This document shows positions 11,692 through 22,778 of a stretch of 64,000 nucleotides of DNA, piece by piece; position 1 is the first letter of the stretch; every line of letters begins with the position of its first letter. The stretch covers positions 186,442,501 to 186,506,500 of the forward strand of contig CM075669.1 of NCBI GenBank assembly GCA_037962975.1, in the 5' to 3' direction. This stretch comes from Clitoria ternatea (Eukaryota > Streptophyta > Magnoliopsida > Fabales > Fabaceae). The notes below the pieces were generated by a model. The model had not been told where the DNA came from. It did no database searches and saw only the letters and a list, made by a program, of their open reading frames with translations. The position numbers and the translations under genes are program-made.

Positions 11692-12330
11692 CAGCAGGGC
11701 AGGACGGATAACCGAACTAACTCTTCTGGGACCCAGGGTTCCAACTTCTCGAGGAGAGGTCGGAATGGAGCTGGTAGAGGGAACCAACAAGCGGGAAGAT
11801 ATGATGCCCAATCTAGCGATGCCCAGAACGCCATGACCGGGCGTGTATTTGCGTTTGATGCTTCAGAAGCTACGAGGAATGACAATCTGGTACAGGGTAA
11901 GTGCCTCATCTGTGGTTATCTGGTTGATGTGATTTATGATTCAGGTGCCACCCATTCCTTTATTTCGGAAAGTTGTGTGCGACGGCTTGGTCTGCCAATC
12001 AGTTTAATGAAGAACGCTCTTATTGTTTCCACTCCAACTGGTTCCACTTTCCGTGCAACTACAGTGTGTAGGGAACTACCGATGCAAATCGAAGCTCGTA
12101 CTTTTTGAGTAAATTTTATCTGTATGCCATTGAAGGACTTAGACGTTATTCTAGGTCTTGATTGGCTTGCTGCTAATCATGTGTTGGTCGATTGTTATCG
12201 GAAGAATATTGTTTTCTCTCAGGAACTTAACATGAAGAACGGGGTGAGCGATGTCCTAACCACGTATGTTGTTTTATTCACTTCGGAGGGTCGGCATAAC
12301 CTCCTGCTAAGTGATATTCCGATTGTTTGT
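11692..12330 (+). pseudogene. element C aspartic protease
   Basis: The catalytic motif YDSGATHSFIS (active Asp codon at 11938-11940) lies in a typical retropepsin fold, followed by the second-strand signature VILGLDWL near 12148. A TGA at 12106-12108 interrupts it at a position where the family has Arg, consistent with a CpG transition. The frame is the same as for RT and integrase. The protease would cut the gag-pol polyprotein inside the particle. Confidence 0.88.
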
Positions 12331-13690
12331 GAATTTCCTGACTTTTTTCCGGAAGAAATTCCGGAGCTACCTCCCAGTCGGGAGATTGATTTCTCTATTG
12401 ACTTGATTCCCGGGGCAGAACCTGTGTCCCGAGCGCCATATAGAATGTCTTCGGTGGAATTAACCGAAGTGAAGAAACAAGTAAACGAATTACTAGAAAA
12501 GGGCTTTATCCGACCCAGTGCCTCACCCTGGGACGCTCCGGTGTTACTGGTAAAGAAAAAGGACGGTAGTATGCGGATGTGCATTGATTACAGGCAGTTG
12601 AACAAACTGACAATCAAAAATAAATATCCACTACCTCGGATTGATGATTTACTGGACCAGTTGCGAGGCGCCGTTGTGTTCTCTAAGATCGACCTGAGGT
12701 CGGGGTACCACCAAATCCGAGTGAGGATGGAGGATATCCCAAAGACAGCATTTCGGACTCGATATGGGCACTTCGAGTACGTAGTAATGCCCTTTGGAGT
12801 AACGAACGCTCCTGCCATTTTTATGGATTATATGAATCTGACTTTTCAACCGTACTTGGACCAGTTTATGGTAGTATTCATTGATGATATTTTGGTATAT
12901 TCGAGGTCGGACGAGGAGCATGCTCAATATCTTCGACTTGTTTTATAAGTACTTCGGGAGAAGAAGTTGTACGCTAAACTATCTAAGTGTGATTTCTGGG
13001 GGAGTAGTGTACAATTCTTGGGGCATATAATTTCCCAAGAGGGAATCTCAGTTGATCCGACAAAAATTAAGGCGGTTATGGCTTGGGAGAGGCCGAAGTC
13101 AATAACTGAAATCAGGAGTTTCCTCGAATTAGCTGGATACTATCGACGCTTCATTGAGGGGTTCTCTCGGATAACACTTCCTCTGACTCGGTTAACAAGG
13201 AAAGGAAACCCCTTCGTGTGGTCGGAAAAGTGTGAATTAAGCTTCCAAACTCTTAAGCGATGTTTAACGACTGCCCCTGTGCTTGCACTGCCCGATGTAA
13301 CACAGGAATTTGAAGTATATTGTGATGCATCCAAATTTGGATTGGGGTGTGTGTTGATGCAAGTTGATCGGGCAATTGCTTATGCTTCAAGGCAATTGAG
13401 GCCACATGAGGAGAATTACCCGACTCATGATCTGGAACTTGCAGCAGTGGTGTACGCACTGAAGATTTGGCGTCATTATCTGTTTGGGGCTCGCTTTGTA
13501 GTATTTAGCGATCACAAGAGTCTAAAGTACTTATTTGATCAAAAGGAGTTAAATATGAGACAGAGGAGATGGGTAGAGTATTTGAAGGATTATGACTTCG
13601 ATTTGAAGTATCACCCGGGCAAAGTGAATGTTGTGGCAGATGCGCTAAGCAGGAAGGTACTACATGTGGCTTACCTAATGGGTAGGGAAC
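12331..13690 (+). pseudogene. element C reverse transcriptase and RNase H
   Basis: RT motifs appear in order: the PPSREIDFSIDL entry, VKKKDGSMRMCIDYRQLN, FSKIDLRSGYHQIRV, VMPFGVTNAP and the catalytic FIDDILVYS (Asp codons 12883-12888). A TAA at 12946-12948 replaces a family Gln. RT continues with VQFLGHIIS and YYRRFIEGFS. RNase H follows from about 13310 with YCDASKFGLG, the LELAAVVYAL Glu helix and the FSDHKSLKYLF Asp. All visible catalytic acidic residues are kept, so only the stop codon disables this part. It copies element RNA into DNA in the cytoplasmic particle. Confidence 0.92.
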
Positions 13691-15222
13691 AGGAATTGCT
13701 GGAGAGCTTTAGAGATATGAATGTTGGAGTTGTTATGGACGCACCAAACCGAATGACAATCGGAATGTTAAAAATCTGCAACGAATTTCTGGAGTCGATG
13801 GTAGCTGCACAGAAAGACGATAAAGAGTTACTGAGGCTGATTGATACTCAGAACCAAGGCAAAAATATGGAGATAACTAGGGGTGACGATGGTATATGGA
13901 GATTCAGGAACCGAGTGGTGGTGCCTGCACATGGAGGCTTCAGGCAGGCAGTGCTATCAGAAGCACACAAGAGCTCTCTGAGTATACATCCGGGAGTGAC
14001 AAAAATGTATCATGACTTAAAAAAGGAATTCTGGTGGCCAAGCATGAAGAAGGCAATAATCGAGTATGTGAAATCCTGTGTGATATGCCAGAAGTGCAAG
14101 GTTGAGCACCAACGACCTCCAGGTTTGCTTCGACCTCCAGAAATTCTGATCTGGAAGTGGGAAGGTATCACCATGGACTTCGTATCCGGACTACCTCGCA
14201 CTCAAACCGGATGCAACGCGATTTGGGTGATTGTTGATCGACTAACCAAAAGTGCGCATTTTCTGGCAATAAATATGAAGTGGTCGCTAGATCGATTAGC
14301 TAAGTTGTACATTGCTGAGGTCTTACGACTGCATGGTGTGCTCTCAAGCATTATCTCCGATCGGGATCCCCGATTCACTTCAAGGTTTTGGGGGAGTTTG
14401 CAACAACAACTGGGTACTGAGCTCAAATTGAGCTCAGCCTACCATCCCCAGACCGATGGCCAATCAGAATGGACTATACAGACTCTTGAAGATATGTTAA
14501 GGGCATGTGTACTGGAACAAGGTGGATCATGGGAGAAATACTTGCCCTTGGTAGAGTTTGCATATAATAACAGTTACCATAGCAGCATTGAGATGGCTCC
14601 ATATGAAGCTCTTTATGGTCGGAAATGTCGTACTCCATTATGTTGGAATGAGAACGGTGATGCCCTTCATCTGGGGCCTGAGATGATTCAAGAGATGAAC
14701 GAACAAATCGCTTTAATCTGAGAGAAGATAAAAATTGCCCAAGACCGTCAAAAGAGCTATTATGACAATCGGCACAGACCCCTTGAATTCCAAGTGGGTG
14801 ATTGGGTGTTCCTAAGGATTTCACCGACTAAGGGTGTAGGTCGAATTTTGAAGAGTCAAAAGCTTAATCCGAAGTATATTGGACCATAGCAAATATTAGA
14901 ACGGATTGGTGAAGTCGCATATCAACTGGATCCTCCCCAATCATTGACTAACATTCACAACGTGTTCCACGTATCGCAACTTCGAGCCTACATTCCGTGT
15001 GATACCATGATTGTACCGAATGACTCCATTGAAGTGAAGGAGAACTTGATGGTGGAGGCGGTACCAATCGGCATTGAAGAGCATTAAACCAAACGGTTAA
15101 GGAACAAGGAGGTACCGCTGGTGAAGGTGAAGTGGCAGAATTTACATTGGATAAACTACACTTGGGAGTTAGAATCCGATATGAGACGAATGTACCCTCA
15201 TCTTTTCCAACCGGAACACTGA
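13691..15222 (+). pseudogene. element C integrase with C-terminal chromodomain-like segment
   Basis: The HHCC zinc finger is at about 13960-14100 (HKSSLSIHPG, CVICQKCK). The catalytic core has Asp in TMDFVSGL, Asp in ISDRDPRF and Glu in GQSEWTIQ; the neighbouring Trp replaces the usual Arg. The GPY-type C-terminal region (KYIGP) and the LHNVFHVSQL-like motif follow. The last 45 residues (KEVPLVKVKW to TWELESDM) resemble the chromodomain-like tail that directs Tekay elements to chromatin. Stops at 14719 (TGA), 14887 (TAG) and 15085 (TAA); the normal end is TGA 15220-15222. Confidence 0.9.
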
Positions 15223-15244
15223 TTTCGGGGACGAAATCTCCTTT

Positions 15245-15257
15245 TAGGGGGGGTGGA
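15245..15257 (+). other. polypurine tract of element C
   Basis: The purine run AGGGGGGGGTGGA lies directly against the 3' LTR and would prime plus-strand synthesis. It follows the conserved TTCGGGGACGAAATCTCC of Tekay elements. Confidence 0.85.
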
Positions 15258-17587
15258 TGTAACATCCCTGATGTTTTAATGAGAATTATAAGAAATGAGA
15301 AATGATTAGCAAATGTTTTAGAAGTTTTATTTAATATTTGTTCTGTCTTAGCCAAAGATAAGAAAGCCGGTGTCGAGGTCGGTATCTGAAGCGCGAGCAG
15401 GCGGAGTTAAAGATCGGGAGTGTAAGAGGAGAACGGACATGGCCAGGAGGTTTGGTCCGAACTGTTGTGAGGAGAGCGCCTCACACGGAGTCATAGCCCG
15501 GATTAACCTCATAATGACTAAAACAACGGATGTAGGTAACCAAGAGGTGAGCGGATGAAGTATCCGATCTCTCAGGTTGTAGCTCGGATTTCCGAGGTAT
15601 GAACACTAAGTTAGGACGTCGGGGGCCGATATTCATATTGGGCCTATACTCTTGCGAAGTATTAGAGAATTGTGAATAATTAAACGTTGAGGGAATAAAT
15701 ACGTGTAATTGATTTGATAACTATGCAATAGTTTAATATAGTGAAATTGATTAAATTTAGTAAGAATACAAATAAAATAAAGGAAAAGACGATCTTGCCC
15801 ATGAGCTATATATATAAGGAAATTCTCTTCCTTCCCTCTTCATTATTTACAAGTCACCTTTGCTGTTGGTCTGTTCCTTCACTTTCGTTTTTCTCCTCTC
15901 TTAACGCTGAGTTGCATGCGCTGGAGAGGGACTCCATTTGTGTCCAAACTTCAATTTATTCCCATTCCTGTGATCGAGGCTTCAAGGTGAGTCTACTGAT
16001 CCGTTCCAATTGTGATTCCCTTATTCCTTTTATTCTTTAGCGGTTTAAAGCCATGCATGGCTATATTCGTGGCTGTTCTCCACTCCTCTGGTGAGTGTGA
16101 GCCCAAATGCTGTCCATGAACTAAGGACGTTGAAGTGACGAGCTGTACTTTATGATCCGTAGGTAGTAGGCTAAGCAACGGAAGACTGAGTGACGGAGTT
16201 GAGACTGCGAAACCAGTGCTCAGAGGAAGGAATCGACACAGAGAACAGATCATCAAAGCGTGGAAACAAAGTAAGGGGGTGTTCGGGTTATAATTAATTA
16301 GAATAGGACTTGCTTCTTAAATAGGTCATTGAAGTAACGTAAACCAGTTAAGGAAAATGTTGCTAAACGTAGTTGTGTGTTTATGCTTGTGCATATGTGA
16401 CTGAGTACATTAATTGGTGGAGGATCGGGTGTGGATGAGTTTATCATGTATGATCTTGTGATATCTAATGTGAAATGATCAGTATTATGTGACGTCGGGT
16501 TAGCAAGCAGGCTACCCGAGTGATGAGGAATTGATATTATTATGTGAAAGGTAAACTGTTGAATGATTATGTGGTATGGGATGGCCGACGGTATATGATA
16601 GCCCCTCATTTCCGGCTCCCGTGGTTTTTGTGCCCAGTTGAGCTACCCAGTGGTCAAGTAGGACCCAGTGGTCGAGGTGGAGAGTCAAGCAGGACTCGGT
16701 GAACCAAGAAGGGTTCACGGGGTGTCAAGTAGGACCCCCAGCTGAAGGCCAATCCTTTAGTATCCGGATACTAGGAGTTAGATTGTATGAGAGTCAGTTG
16801 TGATCGTGATGAATGTGATGGAATTGTGTAGATGGTTTAATATAGTTACTGTATGTAATACACTATGTTTCGGTATGCTTACTTACAAGTGATGTTTGAT
16901 GTGTATGTATCAATATGCATGTATAGTGTTAAATTCCGTTCTACATTAATTATAATGCCAAACACTCACCCTTGCATTTTTTTTAGTAACCAGTGACAGG
17001 GAGGGGGAAGGAGCCATGGAGCCGCGCCAAGGGGGAGAACGGTGCCAGGGTCCGAGTGACTTTGAGTGACTCTTTATAGAGTCATATGTGTGTATAAAAA
17101 CTTCTTAGTATAATTATTAGTTGTGTTTAATTAAGACCGGATCAGATGTAAACCTATATTTTAAAATATATCACTGTTATTTGCATATGTTTTCATGGTA
17201 ACTCTTTGGGGTTCACAGAACCATTTTTAGAGTGAAATTTGGGAGTCTGGTTGCATGTTTTGTTTAATCCGATGTGTGAAAGGTATTCGCTCAAATGAAT
17301 AGAACCTCGTTTAAGTGAGAGTCTGGAATCTCGCTTAGACGAGTAGGGGCCTCGCTCAAGCGAGAAGCCCTGATTCCCTTTCTCACATCCGTTGTGTTTA
17401 AATTAACATGCTTTTCTGTTCTAGACCTCATTTAATTAATCTAACTGGGACTGCTGTCACTTAAATACGTCAGTAAAAATCAATGCTTTTTCACTAAATA
17501 TCGATTAATTCTCAAGAAAAGGAAAAATTTATCGTAAGAGGTAATTGTTTGAATAAAAATAAATTCAAAATAACCTAGGATGTTACA
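15258..17587 (+). repeat. 3' LTR of element C (2330 bp)
   Basis: Partner of 8256-10587, ending ATGTTACA. It holds the same TATA box and the same four near-palindromes near its right end. It is followed at once by resumed 5' LTR sequence of B. Confidence 0.95.
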
Positions 17588-18205
17588 TTATATGCCTTAA
17601 TCAATTTTTTCTAGTTTTGTAGTGAAAAATTAAATAAATTCAAGAGAAAATGGAAGAATTGGAGAATTGACGCGTAGCATCCACACCACGCATAGTGTGG
17701 GAATTTCTGATGCTGACGCTACACGTCACAGCCACAAGTAGCGTCAGAAGCTACATGGATTCCATTTCCAGGTGGCCAAGCACTCAGCAAAATGGCTAAA
17801 TAATGGCCAATCCACTCATGCAAACTGCCAAGCCGAATTAGGAGACAAATGGAACCATTGTCTGGGCATTATGTAATTAAAAATATCTTAATCATGGCCC
17901 TTAATCACATGTTTAATGGAAGCTGAGTGAGGAACTTGACGCGTAGCGTCAGGACCCTTCCTCAGCCTTATAAATAGGCCACTTCCAAGACATTCAAGGC
18001 ATCACATTCCATTCTGAAATTCAGAGCTTTCTTTTTCTCTTCACTCGAATTTTGAGTGTTCTTTCGTGAGTTTGTAAGTTTAGAGTGGTTTCTAGATACT
18101 TGAGAGTGTTATGTAGTATTGTGAGCTTTTGTATCGTGAAGTGTTTCTACGTCTTCGTAATGTTAACCTTTGTAAGTGTTGTTTTTACTTTTACCATGTG
18201 TAACT
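17588..18205 (+). repeat. 5' LTR of element B, second piece, with TATA box and motif copies
   Basis: Matches 34652-34851 plus 39693-40119 of the 3' LTR. It carries copies of ACGCGTAGCGT-like near-palindromes at 17670, 17688, 17716 (reverse orientation), 17734 and 17939; the last lies 19 bases before TATAAATA at 17969-17976. It is cut after TAACT (18201-18205) by element D. The remaining 777 bases of the LTR (seen at 40120-40896) are missing on this side. Confidence 0.85.
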
Positions 18206-18418
18206 TGTGTTTGAAAATTGTTTCAGGTCACAATCGCTTATATGTTAAATTTTGATAATGACAAAGTAAACCAATTGAAGAATCATGACATGACAAATAA
18301 AGTTCATGAAGACTCAAAATGCCGAAAACATATGCATAAACTTCTGGGAAGATTAAAATGAAGAAGTACAAAGAGCTTACAATCAATCAAAGACCAGATT
18401 TGAGTTTTATGTACAAGC

Positions 18419-18899
18419 TAATCGATTACATGATGAAGCCAATAGATTATAGAGCTATGAAAACTTTGAATAATTGTATCAGGTATATGTCCTAATCGAT
18501 TACAACACTGGGATAATCGATTACCTTGATTCTGGAAGAAAACATAATCGATTATAGCAAAGAAGATAATTGATTACAATGTTGCAATAAAAGGTATAAT
18601 GAATCAGGTATTTTGCCTAATCAATTACAAGGCTAAGATAATCGATTACATTGGTTCTGTTTGACTTATAATCGATTACAACATGAACATAATCCATTAC
18701 AGTGCTACGTACAAGAATTAAATGCATCAGGTATAATGCATAATCGATTACAAGAGTATGCAAATCGAGTACATTAACTCTGTCTGACCACTAATCGATT
18801 ACAGGAAAAGACCTAATCGATTACACAACTACTGGATACTAAAATTAATGGGTTACAATGAAGCGTAATCGATTACAGATCCAGGCGTAATCGATTACC
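18419..18899 (+). repeat. array of 17 TAATCGATTACA near-palindromes in the LTR of D
   Basis: Copy starts: 18419, 18440, 18493, 18514, 18545, 18567, 18618, 18639, 18669, 18690, 18741, 18762, 18792, 18814, 18846, 18866, 18888. Spacings: 21, 53, 21, 31, 22, 51, 21, 30, 21, 51, 21, 30, 22, 32, 20, 22. Most copies keep TAATCGATTACA; the others have one to four changes. A higher period of about 124 bases, marked by ATCAGGTAT before a motif, repeats about three times, but the sequence between motifs has largely diverged. The array ends 120 bases before the TATA box. Confidence 0.93.
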
Positions 18900-19018
18900 T
18901 TAGTGCCAGAATTTGGGGACGTGATTTTAAGTGCAGATCCAGCTCATTTCTCCATTTTCCATCTTTGTGCCCATGCTGTGCAATGGCTCTGAACCTCCAT
19001 GGCTCACCTCCAAGGCTC

Positions 19019-19026
19019 TATAAATG
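19019..19026 (+). promoter_or_regulatory. TATA box in the LTR of D
   Basis: TATAAATG in GGCTCTATAAATGG, followed after about 30 bases by the AC-rich start of a leader. It would drive the genomic RNA of the element. Confidence 0.75.
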
Positions 19027-19797
19027 GATCTCCAACTCAAGCACAAGATACACAAGAACAAGGAGTCATTAATCAAAGCAATATATTGTGCTTAGTGAGT
19101 CTATTTCTCTTGTAGTTTCAGGTTCTGAAACTTAGGTTCTAAATTTGCATATCCTCTTTTGTTGAGAGTTAGAATTTGAGAGAGCTATTCAATTTATGTA
19201 TCTACTCTATTGAGAGAATTATTTGCATGTAAACATAAACACCAAACATAAAGTTTCACTCTAGTTTTGAGTGGTCACAAAGGTTGGGGTTTAACCTTTG
19301 GGTGTTGAGAGTTTGAGAGATTGGGTAGGGTGCCCTTATGCTAGTGAGGATTGAGTTCTTAAGTGTGGGACACTAGGAAGCTGCAATTGCTTATAGTTTG
19401 TATCTCTAAACTTTAATAGTGAAAATCCTTCAAGTGGGTTGCTTGAAGGCGAGACGTACACTAGGTGGTGGAACTCGTTATATCAGTTTGCAAGCTTCTC
19501 TTCCTTACTCTCTTGTAATTACATATTGCATCTGGCTAGTTTATTGATTTGGTTGTGATTGCATTACTTAAATTTGATTGATTTGGCTAAGCTAAGTTCT
19601 TGCACACCAAGTGTTTGATATATTGCCAAAGTGAATTTTGTATATCTTTTCTATCTTATTTCTTGCACTATACTTGTTGTTTCTTGCATATAATTATCTT
19701 TTGAGGAAAAGGAATCTATTTCAAAGGCTTTCCAAGCAAAAGATTTAAAACTTAATTCATCCCCCCTCTTGAGTATTGAGGCCACTTGACTAACAAG

Positions 19798-19809
19798 TGG
19801 TATCAGAGC
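19798..19809 (+). other. primer binding site of Sirevirus D (initiator tRNA-Met)
   Basis: TGGTATCAGAGC, two bases after the LTR end. Confidence 0.92.
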
Positions 19810-19852
19810 TTGACTCTTGGCTAATAGAGCTTAACAGCTTCAAGAGATTAAG

Positions 19853-21457
19853 ATGGCCTCTATCTTATATAACTTGATTCATGAGGGTGGTGCTACGAAT
19901 AGACCTCCAACTTTTAATGGTGAAGGTTATGCTTTTTGGAAAGAAAGAATGAAAATCTTTGTACAATCTATTGATTTGAAAATTTGAAATGCAATTGAAA
20001 ATGGTCCCTTCATACCTATGCATACTGTTGATGGAAAAGAAGTCAAAAAACTAATGGATGATTGGACTAGTGATGAGGAGAAAAAGGTCCAATACAATTA
20101 CAAAACTAAAAATCTCATCACCCTTGCTTTAGGTCTAGATGAGTTCTTTAGAGTTGTAACTTGTAAAACAGCTAAAGAAATGTGGGACACTCTTCAAGTT
20201 ACTCATGAAGGAACTAGTGATGTTAAAGACTCTAAAATCAGTATCTTGACTAGCAATGAAAGCTTTAGAATGAATTCCAGTGAAACTATCTTAGAACTTC
20301 AAAAGAGATTTACTTTCATTATTAATCATCTTATTACTCTTGGAAAATCTTATTCTAACAAAGAACTGATTCACAAAGTGTTGAAAAGCCTTACTAGGGA
20401 ATGGCAACCTCTTGTCACCATAATCAATCAATTCCAAACATCAATGACATGTCTCTAGCTACATTTTTTGGAAAGCTTCAAGAACAAGAGCAAGAGCTCA
20501 AGGACTTGAAGAATGCAGAGGAGGAAGAAAAATCTTCCAAGAAGAAGGGTCTTGCTCTCAAAGCCACCTCAATTGATGAGGATGAAGAATTTGGGCTATT
20601 CGTAAAGTGATTTGGGAAGTTTATGAAAAAAAGAAGTTTTAAAGAAGCTTCACAAACTAAGGTAAGAAACCTACATTTAAAGATAATGCATCCTCACCCT
20701 CTTGTTTTGAATGTGGCAAGGAAGGACATTTCAAAGTAGATTGTCCAAATCTAAAGAAGAAAAACAAAGAAAGAAATGGAAGAAGGAGAGCCTATATAGC
20801 ATGGGACGAAAATGATATGAGTAGCTTCGAAGAATCAAACAATGAAGAAACAAACTTATGCTTAATGGCCAACCACCAAGAAGAGCAAGATGAGGAAATA
20901 ATCATGAACTTGATAAAGAGGAATTGTTTGATGCTTTTGAAGAATTATATGATAGATATATTAAATTATCTAGTAAGTATAAGTTGTCAAGAAAAACTAT
21001 AGAAACTCTTGAGATGCATCTTATTGAACATGTAAAAGAAAATAAAATTTTGAAAAAGAAAGTTGTAGATAACCAAACTTGTTCTAAAGCTAAACCATGT
21101 GAATATTTTAAGAAATGTGATCACCTAGAAAAGAGAGTACTAGACTTGAATAAAACTCTTGAGAAATTCATAAATGGAAGAGACAATCTATATGCATTAC
21201 TTGGAAAGCAAAGATGCATGCTTAATAAATCCGGCTTAGGATTTAATCCTACTAAGAAAGAAAAACATTACAAGAATTTCTTTGTGCCTCCTAGAAAATC
21301 ATCATCACCTTTTATGAAGTGTAATCATTGTGGTATTAAAGGTCATAATGCTTCAAATTGCCATGTTAGAAAGTTTGGACCAAAGGTTGTAAGAAAAGTG
21401 TGGGTTCCCAAAGGGACATTACCACAAACTAACCAAAAAGGACCCAACATAAAATGA
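19853..21457 (+). pseudogene. Sirevirus D gag
   Basis: The ATG at 19853 begins the copia gag (MASILYN, PPTFNGEGYAFWKERMK). A TGA at 19985 replaces a conserved Trp. UBN2-type gag continues to about 20440 (AKEMWDTLQVTHEGT, LTREWQPLVTII), then shifts frame. A Lys/Glu-rich linker, a TGA at 20608 and another shift lead to the zinc knuckle CFECGKEGHFKVDC (20703-20744). After a further shift comes the long coiled-coil region of Sireviruses and a second knuckle, CNHCGIKGHNASNC (about 21320-21361). The long gag with two separated knuckles is a Sirevirus trait. Confidence 0.87.
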
Positions 21458-22778
21458 GTACCAAGTTCTCTAACTTGACTTGTTTGGTAGGTATGCTTCA
21501 AGGCAAGCAACACCCATTGGTACCTAGATAGTGGGTGTTCAAATCATATGACGGGTGATATAAGCAAGTTTACTTCATTCGTACCTAAAAGAAAAGGAAG
21601 TGTCACTTCTAGGGACAATACCAAAGGATATAGAGTGATATTTGAATCAAATGGTTGCATAATTGAAAACAAGCAAAATAAAGAAGTAACGTTTGTTGGT
21701 CAAAGAATAGATAATGTTTACATGATTGATGTTGATTGTTTGTCTTCAAATGATGTGCAATGCTTCATGATTAGAGAGGATGAATCATGGCTATGGCATA
21801 GAAGAATAGCACACATCCACATAGACCACTTAAATAAACTTGTTTCAAAAGAACTAGTAATTGGTTTACCAAGTTAAAATTTGAAAATAAGTTTTGTGAT
21901 GCATGTCAAAAGGGAAAATAAGTAAAGGCTTCCTTTCAAGCTAAAAATGTTGTTTTAACTAAAAGGCCTTTACAACTTTTACACATGGATTTGTTTGGAC
22001 CTTCTAAGGTCAAGAGATTTTATGGCAATTATTATGGTCTAGTGATTGTAGATGACTCTTCTAGATATATATGTACTTTGTTTCTTGCTCATAAAAATGA
22101 AGCATATCAAGCATTCAAGAAACTAGCCAAGGTTATCCAAAATGAACAAAACTCAAAGATTGCATCCATTAGAACCGATCATGAGAGAGAATTTGAAAAT
22201 CAACTATTTGAAAAATTTTGTGAAAAATATGGCATTGAACATAATTTTTTAGCTCCTAGAACTCCACAACAAAATGGAGTTGTTGAAAGGAAAAATAGAT
22301 TTTTGGTGGAGCTTGCTAGAACTATGTTGAATGAAAACAATATTGCTAAACATTTTTGGGCCGTTGTAGTAAATATCGCTTGTCATGTAATGAATAGATG
22401 TTTAATTAGGCCAATTTTGAAGAAAACCCCTATGAGCTTTACAAAGGTAGAAAACCAAATATATCTTACTTTCATGTATTTGGATGCAAGTGCTTTGTGC
22501 TTAACAATGGAAAGGATAATCTAGGAAAGTTTGATGCAAAATCTGATGAGGCAATCTTTCTTGGATATTCATCATCTAGTAAATCTTATCGAGTCTTTAA
22601 TAAACAAACAAACACCATTGAAGAGTCCATTCATGTGAAATTTGATGAAAATGGCCATAATTCCCCGAGAAAGGAAGATGTTGATGATCTTATAGGTACA
22701 CTCCAAGAAATGAACCTAGAAAACAAGGAAGAAGAAGGAATCAATAATGAAGTAGCTTCTCAAAATAAACAACAATAA
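21458..22778 (+). pseudogene. Sirevirus D protease and integrase
   Basis: The protease active site WYLDSGCSNHMTG lies near 21519-21557. The GAG-pre-integrase and HHCC finger (WLWHRRIAHIHIDHL, CDACQKGK) lie at 21790-21915, with a stop at 21875. The integrase core starts near 21980 with MDLFGPSKV, then IRTDHEREFEN and QQNGVVERKN, which supply Asp, Asp and Glu. A frameshift near 22470 moves the end of integrase (KFDAKSDEAIFLGYS) to the next frame. Order protease-integrase before RT is diagnostic of Ty1/copia. Confidence 0.88.

Larger units (their letters stand above)
8256..17587 (+). mobile_element. Tekay-type chromovirus C (Ty3/gypsy), structurally complete
   Basis: Complete 9.33 kb element inserted in the 5' LTR of B: 5' LTR 8256-10587, primer site 10590-10601, gag-pol 10817-15222, polypurine tract ending 15257, 3' LTR 15258-17587. 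Ends are TGTAACA...TTACA. Flanking bases TTATC (8251-8255) and TTATA (17588-17592) are a 5-base target duplication with one change; the unoccupied site in the other LTR of B reads TTATCTGCC, which proves the insertion point. Domain order gag, protease, RT, RNase H, integrase, C-terminal chromodomain-like segment is that of Tekay/Del chromoviruses. It is not autonomous: one frameshift and six stops interrupt the polyprotein. Confidence 0.95.
18206..19795 (+). repeat. 5' LTR of Sirevirus D (1590 bp)
   Basis: Starts TGTGTTTG at the junction with B and ends TAACA three bases before... the primer site begins at 19798. It holds the TAATCGATTACA array (18419-18899), a TATA box (19019-19026) and the stretch ATTCATCCCCCCTCTTGAG near the end that is typical of legume Sireviruses. 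No partner LTR survives, so its age cannot be estimated. Confidence 0.85.

Noticed and set aside
18419..18899. CRISPR-like look of short palindromes with spacers
   Set aside because: The setting is a plant LTR retrotransposon; the repeats are 12 bases and imperfect, the spacers irregular, and there are no cas genes.
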